30,891 nucleotides of DNA from JADFSZ01 sp022560555 [NCBI: PVC group bacterium] (GCA_022560555.1 JADFSZ010000003.1:1-30891); one strand, 5' to 3'; shown: positions 16,309 to 24,459, numbered from the stretch's first letter. A program made the numbers and translations. Notes: a model not told the origin generated them from the letters alone.

Positions 16309-16330
16309 TTAAAACCCAAATACGGTTTAA
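16309..16330 (-). terminator. Possible terminator of the STN-TPR operon
   Basis: A short inverted repeat, AAACC with GGTTT around a seven-base loop, lies about 20 bases after the TPR stop and is followed on the minus strand by TTTTAAG. The stem is weak and the tract short. Confidence 0.3.
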
Positions 16331-16347
16331 AATTATATGACACTTAT

Positions 16348-18192
16348 TTACGAAACTAAATTTTCAACTCCATCCAACGGAGGAACGTTTTCATAGCGCA
16401 GTTGTCTATAAATTTCTTTAGCGCTCTCTAAGAGGCCCTTTTCCTTGTGGGCCCGAGCTAGTTGAAGCAAAATCCATCGCGTAAGCGAAGAATCAGGATG
16501 GATTTTGAGAAATAAATTGTAAACAGAAATGCTTTTATCAAAACGGTTTAGATCAAAGGAGACCTCCCCCATCCTCAAAAGAAGAGTTTTTTTCAAAAAC
16601 GTGTCCTCCTGATCTTGGGCGCCCACCCACGCGAGCTCATAGTGCCGAAGAGCACTCTCGAGCGTTTTCTGGGATTTGTGAATATCTCCACACGCCATGT
16701 GCAATTCTATTTGTTCGCCCCATGTCATAGCCGGATCCTCCAGGAGTGCTTGATACACCTGAAGAGCCCGAGGGGTTTCCCCGCGGAATTGATATATTTG
16801 ACCTAAGGCTTTTTTCACGTCTCCCGGCAAGCTCATAAAAGGGCGCTCTTGGCTATAACGCACAAATTTTTCTATATCTTGCGGCGGAATCGAGGGCAAG
16901 CCTTTATGGAGGATTTCCCCTCCCAAAAGCTTGAGAAGTACCATCGTATCCACCTCGCTATCCCGGATATCTCTTTGCAAGGCCCCCATCACCATCTTCG
17001 CTTGAGAAAAGAGCCTCATATCCGTATAAGCTTCTATGAGCTTACGATATGCACGCCCACGTTCCTCCTCGTCCGTCACGAGCTCATACTCAAGAGAGGC
17101 TTCGATATTCCACAAAGCGAGTAAAGATCGATCCTCTTTTTGCCAAATCCGATTCATCGCTTGAATCACGACCAACGATTGTTCTTGATTCGGGGCTGTC
17201 GAAAGAAATCTCTCAAACATCGTAATCGCCTTCGTCGGCTCACCAAGGGCCGAATAAGCTTGTCCAAGGTAATAGGTAAGTCCTGCAGGATCTGCTTGGT
17301 TTAGCTCGATTTTTGCCAAACACAACTTGATCACATCAGAATATTTCTCACGATTCAGATAAGTTTCGACCAAAAAACCAAATATTTGTTTCAATACAGT
17401 CGCGTTAACATGCTGATTTTTCATGACCTCATAGAGTTTATTCATTTCATCAATGCTCCCCATGAAACAATGATTCTTAGCAATTTGAATGAGGACGTCA
17501 TTCACACGAGGGCTTTTGGGGAATCTATCTATGAGCTCGTAATATGTGTCAATGGCCAATTGATGTTGTCCAAGACGCGTATACCCAAGAGCCAGGCCTC
17601 GTAGTTCAGCCTCAAGACCACCCGAATCCGGAGCATGACTACCTTTAAGATGATGATCGGCCGGAAAAATAATTATCTTTGAATCCTCCCTTTTATAGAA
17701 ACATCCGATCGGATTTAGGATGAGTTGTATAAGGTCTTTTAAAACATAGATGCCCTCGGACAGCTGAATAGGGGTTTTCAAAAAGTCGCTCTCGATCGCG
17801 TCATCGATCATAATATCGAGAGATGTTTTTGTTTTTAAGAGTCCCAAGAACTCTCCTAATGTCGACACATAGGCTTGATAATAAACTTTTTTCTCAAACA
17901 CATCTTGGGCTTTATCCGCGGGATCCAACATATCCCCTTCGGCCCCTAACTCCTCCGGGAGGGAAGGTTCTTTTTTGATTTGGGACGGCTCTTTCTTGGG
18001 TGAATCCGGGACAAGGGAATCCTGGAATTCATAAATCAGAACATTCTGAACTTCCTTTTTTATATTCTTCATTTTTAAATTGAGACGGTCGATGTCTTCC
18101 CTGAGCGTTTGGGCATAAACGTTTTGATGAAAAATTATCAATAGTATTACAAAAAAACTTCGTGAGAAAAAAATTTTGAAACCCGGGTTCAT
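16348..18192 (-). CDS. Exported protein with STN domain and TPR repeats
   Basis: A 614-residue protein. Residues 1-28 are a signal peptide (FFVILLIIFHQNVYAQ). Residues 29-52 are a short coiled coil (LREDIDRLNLKMKNIKKEV), then a proline- and lysine-rich linker. Residues about 110-178 resemble the STN (secretin/TonB short N-terminal) fold: FLGLLKTKTSLDIMIDDAI, LIQLILNPIGCFYKRED, KIIIFPAD. From about 195 to the end, repeated helical pairs of TPR type follow (ALGYTRLGQHQLAIDTYYEL, LTYYLGQAYSALGEPTKAI, RWILLQLARAHKEKGLLES). It probably acts in the periplasm as a scaffold or in an outer-membrane complex; no secretin gene is in the window. The ATG at 18192 overlaps the STAS stop as ATGA, so it is translated with the signalling genes. 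Confidence 0.85.
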   Translation of the reverse strand: MNPGFKIFFSRSFFVILLIIFHQNVYAQTLREDIDRLNLKMKNIKKEVQNVLIYEFQDSLVPDSPKKEPSQIKKEPSLPEELGAEGDMLDPADKAQDVFEKKVYYQAYVSTLGEFLGLLKTKTSLDIMIDDAIESDFLKTPIQLSEGIYVLKDLIQLILNPIGCFYKREDSKIIIFPADHHLKGSHAPDSGGLEAELRGLALGYTRLGQHQLAIDTYYELIDRFPKSPRVNDVLIQIAKNHCFMGSIDEMNKLYEVMKNQHVNATVLKQIFGFLVETYLNREKYSDVIKLCLAKIELNQADPAGLTYYLGQAYSALGEPTKAITMFERFLSTAPNQEQSLVVIQAMNRIWQKEDRSLLALWNIEASLEYELVTDEEERGRAYRKLIEAYTDMRLFSQAKMVMGALQRDIRDSEVDTMVLLKLLGGEILHKGLPSIPPQDIEKFVRYSQERPFMSLPGDVKKALGQIYQFRGETPRALQVYQALLEDPAMTWGEQIELHMACGDIHKSQKTLESALRHYELAWVGAQDQEDTFLKKTLLLRMGEVSFDLNRFDKSISVYNLFLKIHPDSSLTRWILLQLARAHKEKGLLESAKEIYRQLRYENVPPLDGVENLVS

Positions 18193-18572
18193 GACATTTT
18201 CCATAAAAGATGTTTTTCAATATGCCCAACACCGGAGGAAAATTTTTGGATCCCGTCTTCAAGGGAAGCAACTATCTCGATCATTTGAGATAGACCGCAA
18301 ATCCGAAAAACATTGTGAAGTTTTTCCTGGACTCGAATCATTTTAATATCCCCACCGCTCTTTCGAAAAACCTCCGACAAACGCAAAATCACCTTCATTC
18401 CTTTCGTGGACATACCTTCGAGATCTTCGCAATCTAAAATCACACAATACTTACCTTCCTTTTGCAATTGGCCAAGAAAGGTTTCAAGTTCCTGACACTC
18501 CCCTAAAACCACGTCCCCTTTGAGCGTGACAACCATGAGGTGATTTATTTTCTTTTTCTTAATGTTAAACAT
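18189..18572 (-). CDS. STAS-domain protein (anti-anti-sigma type)
   Basis: A 127-residue protein whose first 100 residues form a STAS domain (LMVVTLKGDVVLGECQELETF, CVILDCEDLEGMSTKGMKVIL). In anti-anti-sigma factors a serine at the DSSG site is phosphorylated by the partner kinase; here the site reads GMSTKGM, so a Ser-Thr pair is present but the usual Asp-Ser-Ser-Gly is not. A C-terminal tail of about 20 residues follows. The ATG at 18572 has GGAG at suitable spacing and overlaps the preceding regulator gene by eight bases; it is coupled to the STN-TPR gene by an ATGA overlap. It probably receives a signal from the pseudo-phosphatase regulator encoded before it. Confidence 0.85.
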   Translation of the reverse strand: MFNIKKKKINHLMVVTLKGDVVLGECQELETFLGQLQKEGKYCVILDCEDLEGMSTKGMKVILRLSEVFRKSGGDIKMIRVQEKLHNVFRICGLSQMIEIVASLEDGIQKFSSGVGHIEKHLLWKMS

Positions 18573-20040
18573 GGACTCTCCGGCTCCAAACAAATGTCAT
18601 CCTTGAAGCGTTGTTCTTCCTATTTTCTATCTGCCAACGATCCGCGAGTTGATCCCACAGAGGCCGCGCGGGATGTTCTATTGACTCGCTCTCTGAGATA
18701 CAGAAATTTCGGCACTCAAACACACATGTCCTATGTTTGGAGCCGGATGACCAGACAAGTGTCACAGAGGAGTCTTTCGAACAACGATCCAAAAGAAAAA
18801 GATAGGCCTCCACACACACAGTTTTGATCAGATAAAAATCCTCCTCGCTTCCAACGGATTCATCTTCCGAAATAAGCTGCAAATATTCTTGTAGATTTTT
18901 AATGTTCTCTTCCGGGTTCACGAAGTTTAAATCTAAGTTATGAGTCGTTTCCTTTGAATCAAGCTGAAGAAAAAGACATTCATAATCGCCCTCAAGGACA
19001 TGGGACACATCCCGAACGTTTTGCCGGGATGAATTCTCTGTTTTACTAAGAACCATTTTACATTTTTTCAGGTATGCGTTTTTGTCAGAGCCTCCCATCG
19101 GCTCCTTGGTCATCACAAGCCCTTCCAATAGAGAGAAACCGAGTTCCTTTTCAACGAATTTCATGGACTCTGAGAGACCGATCAATCCGGATGTCACAGG
19201 AAAATCCAAAAGATCATTCTTTCCGATTCCGATAACAAAATCCCATCCCGCGTTCGCATACGTTATTTTGTTTTTGAGGGGATCCCAAGTGAAAATGAAC
19301 ATGGCCGAGACATCCATGCCGTTCTTCAAAAGCACATCATTCATTTTCGTTAAAATAGGACTTGGGGCAAGACCATCTCGCACGTATTCGCGACACATAT
19401 TCCATACAAGATGTTCATGAAATCCTTTTTGTATTCCTTTTGTTTTTGAACTCATGGCAAAAAACCCATATCGCCCTTTATCGAGTCTCTCACAATGATA
19501 CATCAAGTTTTTATGATCCTGAGAGGATATCTTCACACGCGCTTGGGCCTGCTCTTGACGTCTTAGATTTACTTGAGAAATATATTGAATCATTCCATCT
19601 CTCTCATTAGCTTTAGCTCTCAGATCAGAATTCTCCTTTTCTAAAAATTTAATCTTTTTATATACGTTTGATTTTTTCTGAATATCCTGAACAGCCGTAT
19701 GGATCTCCTCTAAATCATACGGTTTGTTGATAAACGAGTGGACATGTTTTCGGATAGCTTTTTTCGCCAGGTCAAAATCTGATTGTGCCGTTGTAATTAT
19801 GACTTCGATCTCCGGATATTTCTGCTTGGCAAGATCCAAAAGTTCTATCCCCTCTTCTTGATCCGCCAAATTGATGTCCGTAATCAAGACATCCCACGTA
19901 CGCTTGTCCAAGAAACTTACACCATCTTCAAAAGTATGGGCGACCTGCACAACGCATCCCATTTCCTCGCATGAATCTTTGAGAGCCCATGCGAGAACTT
20001 TTTCATCATCAACAACAAGAACGTTTAATGGGGCATCCAT
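18565..20040 (-). CDS. Response regulator with degenerate PP2C and HATPase-like domains
   Basis: A 491-residue protein. Residues 5-118 are a receiver with intact Asp-Asp (11-12), phospho-acceptor Asp55 (LITDINLAD) and Lys106-Pro. Residues 118-175 are a coiled coil. Residues about 178-362 follow the SpoIIE/PP2C pattern (SPILTKMNDVLLKNGM, MFIFTWDPLKNKITYANAG, EGDYECLFLQLD), but the metal-binding aspartates are missing: the position of DVSGKG is SSKTKG, and no GGDYxD is found. Residues about 372-491 resemble an RsbW-like HATPase (LIKTVCVEAYLFLLDR) without the N-box asparagine or glycine boxes. So both catalytic units look dead. The ATG at 20040 has AAGGA at seven bases. It is the first gene after the sigma-54 promoter at 20214-20230. 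It probably works as a phosphorylation-controlled binding protein for the STAS protein next to it. Confidence 0.85.
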   Translation of the reverse strand: MDAPLNVLVVDDEKVLAWALKDSCEEMGCVVQVAHTFEDGVSFLDKRTWDVLITDINLADQEEGIELLDLAKQKYPEIEVIITTAQSDFDLAKKAIRKHVHSFINKPYDLEEIHTAVQDIQKKSNVYKKIKFLEKENSDLRAKANERDGMIQYISQVNLRRQEQAQARVKISSQDHKNLMYHCERLDKGRYGFFAMSSKTKGIQKGFHEHLVWNMCREYVRDGLAPSPILTKMNDVLLKNGMDVSAMFIFTWDPLKNKITYANAGWDFVIGIGKNDLLDFPVTSGLIGLSESMKFVEKELGFSLLEGLVMTKEPMGGSDKNAYLKKCKMVLSKTENSSRQNVRDVSHVLEGDYECLFLQLDSKETTHNLDLNFVNPEENIKNLQEYLQLISEDESVGSEEDFYLIKTVCVEAYLFLLDRCSKDSSVTLVWSSGSKHRTCVFECRNFCISESESIEHPARPLWDQLADRWQIENRKNNASRMTFVWSRRVHV

Positions 20041-20213
20041 ACATGATCCTTTTGAACCCGTCCTTTGAAAAACCGCTGACGGTAATACCCTGGTTAAGCC
20101 AAGTTCAGTACCCAAAGATTTTTTCTGAGAAAACCATTACGGGATTTTTGCGCGTTTTGTGTTGGTCTCACTTGCATGATCAAGATCCTTACTAGGGACA
20201 TCCATAATAATTG

Positions 20214-20230
20214 TGCAAGGTACATGCCAA
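20214..20230 (-). promoter_or_regulatory. Sigma-54 (-24/-12) promoter
   Basis: The minus strand reads TTGGCATGTACCTTGCA, matching the sigma-54 consensus YTGGCACGrNNNTTGCW at 15 of 17 positions, with GG and GC at exact spacing. Transcription would start near 20203, about 163 bases before the receiver-pseudo-PP2C gene. An NtrC-type activator gene lies immediately upstream. Confidence 0.85.
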
Positions 20231-20324
20231 ATCAAATTTACATTTTTTATTTATATAAATAACTTGGATTACTGTGTTTATGGATATTTTAGTCTCAACG
20301 GCGGGGGCTCTCACAACAGATGCC

Positions 20325-20364
20325 TAAGTACAATTACTATACATTTTTTTCTAAATTGTACTTA
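20325..20364. repeat. Inverted repeat, possible enhancer site for the sigma-54 promoter
   Basis: TAAGTACAATT (20325-20335) and AATTGTACTTA (20354-20364) are perfect 11-base inverted repeats 18 bases apart. They overlap the last codons of the activator gene and lie about 122-161 bases before the predicted sigma-54 start, the usual distance of an upstream activator site. There is no T-tract, which argues against a terminator. Confidence 0.5.
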
Positions 20365-21722
20365 TCAATTTTATTATATAGGGTCGTTCGATTGATACTA
20401 AGAATCTTAGCGGATTTATTCCGATTCCACTTTGTATCCCTTAGCACACGTTGAATATGGCGTTTTTCAATCTCATCCAGGCTTAAATCTTCAAGTTGCT
20501 CTTCTTGACTTTGGTTGTCCATTCGGGCCCCTTCGGCAATGATTTCGGGCTGTCTTTGCAGCATCAAATTGTCCAAAGAAAGAAACGCATCTTCACCCAA
20601 TATCATCGCCCGTTCAATAACGTTCTTCAATTCACGCACATTTCCCGGCCAAGCATAAAAAAGAAGTCTTTGTTTTGCTTCGTCGGTCAGGCCTATAAAA
20701 TTGGATTTAAATTCTTTATTGAATTCTTTAATGAAGAATTTAGCCATATCGAGGATATCCTCTTTATGTTCTCTTAATGGAGCCACATAAATAGGCATCA
20801 CTTTTAGGCGATAATACAAATCCTCCCGGAACGTTCCGTCTTTTACGGCCTCTTCAAGATTTTTATTGGTTGCGGCAATAATACGAATATCAACAAAAAT
20901 ATCTTTTATTCCTCCCACACGGCGAAAGGATTTCTCCTCAATAGCGTGCAAAAGCTTCGACTGCATGCCCGGGGTCATATCCCCGATTTCATCCAAAAAC
21001 AAGGTTCCCCCATCGGCCAATTCGAACAATCCCTCCTTGGTCTTTTTCGCATCCGTAAAGGCGCCTTTTTCATGTCCAAACAACTCGCTTTCGAGAAGGG
21101 CTTCCGGCAAAGCCGTGCCATTAACTTCAACAAAGGGTTTATCTGCCCGGCCGGACGCATAATGGATGACTCGCGCAACCAAACTTTTTCCTGTGCCGCT
21201 ATCGCCCTGAATGAGCACCGTCGAGGCTTTACTCTCGGCCACTTTTGCAACAAGCCGATTGAGGTCTTGAATCACGGAACTTTCTCCGATAATGCTCGTC
21301 AGCTTATATTTACGCCGTTCACCCTGGCGAATGTGCCCTATCTCCTTTTTGAGAGTTCGTGTCTCGAGAGCTTTAGCAATATTGATGAGAAGTTCTTCGA
21401 TATTAAACGGCTTATTAATGTAATCGTAAGCTCCCAACTTCATGGCTTGAACGGCGGAGTCGATATCAGCATATCCCGTGATCATCATGACAATCGCCTC
21501 CGGATCATATTGGATAATGGTTTTTAAAAGATCCATCCCGTTTAGGTCCGGCAGCTTCATGTCGAGAAGTATAAGATCCGGGTTTTTCTGACTGATACAA
21601 TCCAGGATATCAATTTCTCCGTCCGAAAGAATGACATCATAACCGGCTAGGGTCAGAGCCTCGTTGAGCGCGAAACGAATGGACTTTTCATCATCTATAA
21701 CGAGAATGGATTGCTTTGACAT
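20337..21722 (-). CDS. NtrC-family sigma-54-dependent response regulator
   Basis: A 461-residue transcription activator. Receiver 5-118 has Asp10-Asp11, phospho-acceptor Asp54 (ILLDMKLPD), Thr82 and Lys104-Pro. The AAA+ domain runs 141-380 with Walker A GDSGTGKS (173-180), the sigma-54-contacting loop GAFTDA (220-225; canonical GAFTGA), Walker B GGTLFLDEIGD (238-248) and the arginine-finger region FREDLYYRL. A Fis-type helix-turn-helix lies at about 416-457 (RHIQRVLRDTKWNRNKSAK, INRTTLYNKI). It should open sigma-54 promoters when phosphorylated; the adjacent promoter at 20214-20230 is the obvious target. The ATG at 21722 has GGAG nine bases upstream; an ATG at 21737 is less likely. It is last in the MshEN-RsbU-RsbW-STAS unit. 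No cognate histidine kinase is adjacent. Confidence 0.96.
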   Translation of the reverse strand: MSKQSILVIDDEKSIRFALNEALTLAGYDVILSDGEIDILDCISQKNPDLILLDMKLPDLNGMDLLKTIIQYDPEAIVMMITGYADIDSAVQAMKLGAYDYINKPFNIEELLINIAKALETRTLKKEIGHIRQGERRKYKLTSIIGESSVIQDLNRLVAKVAESKASTVLIQGDSGTGKSLVARVIHYASGRADKPFVEVNGTALPEALLESELFGHEKGAFTDAKKTKEGLFELADGGTLFLDEIGDMTPGMQSKLLHAIEEKSFRRVGGIKDIFVDIRIIAATNKNLEEAVKDGTFREDLYYRLKVMPIYVAPLREHKEDILDMAKFFIKEFNKEFKSNFIGLTDEAKQRLLFYAWPGNVRELKNVIERAMILGEDAFLSLDNLMLQRQPEIIAEGARMDNQSQEEQLEDLSLDEIEKRHIQRVLRDTKWNRNKSAKILSINRTTLYNKIDKYNLEKNV

Positions 21723-21761
21723 GGCGGATATCTCCACATGGTGGTTAACAAAAATAAAATT

Positions 21762-22097
21762 TTAGGTAAAACTTTCCAGAGCTTCGTCTTCCGTTGAAAA
21801 TATTGCAAACACTTTCGTCAGCTGACTAATTTCAAAGAGCTCACGAACATACTTTTGGAGATTACAAAATCTCAATTCTCCGTCTTCCTCTCTGATCATT
21901 TTTAATCCTGAAACCAGAATGCCCAGTCCCGAGCTATTAATGAAATCAACATCAGCTAAATTTATCAAAATTTTCTTCCGCTTATCCATTAAAGCCTGAT
22001 TCAGACACTCTTTGAGGCTTAAAGATGAATTAATATCGAGTTTACCCGACAAATCAACTATAGTCACATCACTCACTTTTCTAGTTTTGATGTCCAC
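21762..22097 (-). CDS. Anti-sigma factor antagonist (STAS, RsbV/SpoIIAA-like)
   Basis: A 111-residue single STAS domain. The phosphorylation site is canonical apart from Asn in place of Asp: ADVDFINSSGLGILVSG, with Ser55-Ser56 as the candidate residue. In partner-switching, the unphosphorylated form binds the HATPase anti-sigma and releases its client; the kinase phosphorylates it and the PP2C phosphatase restores it. All three parts are adjacent here. The ATG at 22097 overlaps the anti-sigma gene by 17 bases, so the pair is made in concert. No client sigma factor lies directly in this unit; the sigma-54 activator that follows 40 bases later, or a non-sigma target, may be the output. Confidence 0.94.
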   Translation of the reverse strand: MDIKTRKVSDVTIVDLSGKLDINSSLSLKECLNQALMDKRKKILINLADVDFINSSGLGILVSGLKMIREEDGELRFCNLQKYVRELFEISQLTKVFAIFSTEDEALESFT

Positions 22098-22518
22098 AGA
22101 CGCTTCCCTCCTTATCTAAATATTTAATCAAAGATACACACGTTCCTGAATTTTTTATTCGACGAAACTTGAGTTGATCTAAATAGCTTCTCATAATAAA
22201 AATCCCTCGCCCTGTTTCCATCCCAACATTATTTTCATCTATAACACCATGACGCTTAGGGTCATATCTAAAATCATTCTTTCCCTCATCCGTCACATCA
22301 ATTTGAAGTTGATGGGGCTTTATATCCACATTCACAATGATTGTTCCATCTTGATTTTCTTTGTTTCCGTGAATGATCGCGTTTGTGACAGCTTCACTCA
22401 CGGCAATAGAAAGCCTGATTTTTTGTTGAGGGTCAAATTTCAGCAAAACGCTTAATTCATTCACAAAGCTATGAACCACGTCCAAATAATTAAGCGAACT
22501 TTTAAAAGTTAATTTCAT
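22081..22518 (-). CDS. Anti-sigma factor / serine kinase of the RsbW-SpoIIAB type
   Basis: A 145-residue GHKL-fold ATPase. The N box SIAVSEAVTNAIIHGN contains the metal-coordinating Glu42 and Asn46; the G1 region is VTDEGKNDF (76-83) and the G2 region ETGRGIFIMRSYLDQL (101-116), all expected of a kinase that phosphorylates a STAS partner. It would switch between binding a client and binding the STAS protein encoded next to it. G1 deviates from DxGxG by having Lys-Asn after the first glycine, a common variation in this family. The ATG at 22518 has no strong ribosome binding site; the gene follows the phosphatase by 69 bases and overlaps the STAS gene by 17. Confidence 0.93.
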   Translation of the reverse strand: MKLTFKSSLNYLDVVHSFVNELSVLLKFDPQQKIRLSIAVSEAVTNAIIHGNKENQDGTIIVNVDIKPHQLQIDVTDEGKNDFRYDPKRHGVIDENNVGMETGRGIFIMRSYLDQLKFRRIKNSGTCVSLIKYLDKEGSVCGHQN

Positions 22519-22587
22519 TTTTTAGTGTGCCAAGGTTTGTTCCAAGTGAGTTTCAAACAACCGTATTTTTACACTCTTTAGAATCCA

Positions 22588-23973
22588 TTAAGCAATAAGA
22601 CGTATGGCCACCATCGCAATATCATCATACTGCTCTAAATCACCGCTAAAAGCAACCAGTTCCTTGAACAGCCCATCAATTAAATTTTTGGAACTTTCTT
22701 CTAAATGTTCGCGAATATATTCACAAAGACGGAATTCTCCGAATAAATCTCCTTGAGGCGAAAGAGATTCAACGACACCATCTGTGTAAAAAAACAGTAA
22801 GTCTCCGTCCAAGAGATCCACGGTTTCTTCCTCGTACTCGGCATCATCGAGAATTCCCAAAAAAAGCCCTCCGGCTTTCAAACGCATCGGCTCACGGAGG
22901 TCTTTTCTAAAGATGAGAGGATAACAATGTCCGGCGTTTGTATAATGTAATTTTCTCTTTTTAAGATCCAAACACCCGTAAAACAATGTTACGAACATGT
23001 CGGTATCTCTGTTGATATCCGAACACACAAGCTGATTGGATCGGGTAATAATGTTCTTAGGCGAAGATTCTCGACTTATGTTTCCCCTTAAAATGGCGCG
23101 TGTCGCGGTCATAACAAGCGCCGCGGGAACACCTTTACTGGAGACATCCGCGACAATGACATGGAGGAGCCCGGAATCAGTAAGGAGATCGAAATAATCC
23201 CCGCCGACTTCTTTCGTGGCTGAATATTTGGTCGCGATGTCAAGGCCGGGAATCTGCGGCGGTTTTTGCGGCAAAAGCCCCAATTGTATGTCCCGGCCCA
23301 ACTGCAGTTCCTGCTCGTATTTTTGCTTCACAAGAGACTCATTGTGCAACAATGCATTATCTATGGCAACAGCGGCAAACCCGGCTACGGCCTTAATGAT
23401 TCTTTTGGCAAATTCGTCAATCTCATCAATGCGTTTAGAGTTGACGATGTTCAGTATGCCCACGGCTCGATCCCGTGTCAAAAGAGGGATACATAACACA
23501 GATTCAATAGTATGATCGCCCTCCTTGCACTCCAGATCCGGATGTTCACGCGGATTTGAATACATCAACAGTTGTTGGGTCAACAAGGCTTCATCGCAAA
23601 TAGACAATCCGCTTTTTTTAATTTTTATCGATCGAATAATTTTATCTTCAAGACTCCAGGAAATTCTTGTTACAAGACGGCCTTCTTCAAGAAGCATGAT
23701 AGAGCCGACTTCCGCGTCGGTCATTTTTAAAGGGAAATAAATGAGGTGGAATAAAATGCGCTCAAGATCGAAGCTGGAGTTGACAAGCTGTCCCGCCTCC
23801 TCTAAATCATCAAGATCTTTAACGCGCTGTTCTAATTTTACGCGGGTTTGGGCAAGAAGCGTTCTCAAATTCCGGTTTTCACTTTTCAAATCTTCCGAAG
23901 AGGGCAACTCGCTCGAAGAATCTTTATCACGCATATGATTTACCCCGGTCTGAAAGGCTTTGGCCCCAAGCAT
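22588..23973 (-). CDS. GAF-PP2C serine phosphatase (RsbU/SpoIIE-like)
   Basis: A 461-residue protein. Residues 26-60 are a coiled coil; about 60-210 form a GAF sensor domain (VLCIPLLTRDRAVGILNIVN); about 225-459 form the SpoIIE/PP2C phosphatase. The catalytic metal ligands are intact: VGGDYFD (Asp259), VADVSSKGVPAALVM (Asp276), FFYTDGVVES (Asp398) and QYDDIAMVAI (Asp450-Asp451). It should dephosphorylate the STAS protein encoded two genes downstream. The ligand of the GAF domain is unknown. The ATG at 23973 has AAAGG six bases upstream. It contrasts directly with the degenerate phosphatase encoded at 18565-20040. It starts 33 bases after the MshEN-like gene. Confidence 0.94.
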   Translation of the reverse strand: MLGAKAFQTGVNHMRDKDSSSELPSSEDLKSENRNLRTLLAQTRVKLEQRVKDLDDLEEAGQLVNSSFDLERILFHLIYFPLKMTDAEVGSIMLLEEGRLVTRISWSLEDKIIRSIKIKKSGLSICDEALLTQQLLMYSNPREHPDLECKEGDHTIESVLCIPLLTRDRAVGILNIVNSKRIDEIDEFAKRIIKAVAGFAAVAIDNALLHNESLVKQKYEQELQLGRDIQLGLLPQKPPQIPGLDIATKYSATKEVGGDYFDLLTDSGLLHVIVADVSSKGVPAALVMTATRAILRGNISRESSPKNIITRSNQLVCSDINRDTDMFVTLFYGCLDLKKRKLHYTNAGHCYPLIFRKDLREPMRLKAGGLFLGILDDAEYEEETVDLLDGDLLFFYTDGVVESLSPQGDLFGEFRLCEYIREHLEESSKNLIDGLFKELVAFSGDLEQYDDIAMVAIRLIA

Positions 23974-24006
23974 ACCGACCTTTCTTGCCTCAAAATCGAC
24001 ATGTTT

Positions 24007-24459
24007 TTATGTAGTTTTTTCTTGATCCTTTTTATTAAAATACTTATCGAATGCTTCTCCTAATTCCGTTAGTGTCGTGATAAAAACTTTAATATCTCCG
24101 CCCGGAATGAGTTTTTTGACATTTTCCATCGTTTCCTCATCCATATCATCAGCGACAGCAACCGTAATGACATTCCCAATTTTATCCACAGGCAAAACAC
24201 CCAATCCCCGGCATATATCCTCGGTAAATATATCCAAAAGTCCTTGGTCGATATCGTAACATCCCAAAGGAAGATAGGCGTGCCCGCCCTGCTCCATGAG
24301 ATGGTCCGCAACCTGCTCTTCCGTGACAAACCCTAGCTCAACAAGAATCTTTCCTAAAAAGCCCCCTTGCTTTTTCTGAACTTCGAGGGCTTTTTCTAAT
24401 TGCTCATTAGTAAGAAGCCCGTCGGCTATGAGAAGTTCTCCGATTCTCTTTTTGGCCAT
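24007..24459 (-). CDS. Stand-alone MshEN / GspE N-terminal-domain protein
   Basis: A 150-residue protein equal to the N-terminal domain of type II secretion or type IV pilus ATPases (GspE, PilB, MshE) without the ATPase. It opens KRIGELLIADGLLTNEQLEKAL, repeats the pattern as LGKILVELGFVTEEQVADHL, and continues GCYDIDQGLLDIF, DICRGLGVLPVDKIGNVITVAVADDMDEETMENV cut in segments of the usual domain. In MshE the paired RLGxxL-type motifs bind c-di-GMP; here the first is RIGELL and the second FLGKIL, so binding is possible. It is the first gene of the partner-switching unit, with its own promoter at 24516-24544, and might give that unit a second-messenger input. That role is inference. Confidence 0.85.
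   Translation of the reverse strand: MAKKRIGELLIADGLLTNEQLEKALEVQKKQGGFLGKILVELGFVTEEQVADHLMEQGGHAYLPLGCYDIDQGLLDIFTEDICRGLGVLPVDKIGNVITVAVADDMDEETMENVKKLIPGGDIKVFITTLTELGEAFDKYFNKKDQEKTT

Noticed and set aside
20325-20364. The inverted repeat as a rho-independent terminator of the sigma-54 activator gene
   Set aside because: The loop is 18 bases long and no T-tract follows on the minus strand; the position relative to the sigma-54 promoter fits an activator site better.
20946-21527. A 193-codon plus-strand frame opposite the NtrC-type gene
   Set aside because: It is antisense to conserved AAA+ and receiver motifs, has no recognisable domain and no ribosome binding site.
22519-22545. TTGGCACAC before the anti-sigma gene as a second sigma-54 promoter
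   Set aside because: There is no TTGC element at the required spacing; the stretch continues into an A-run and the start codon.
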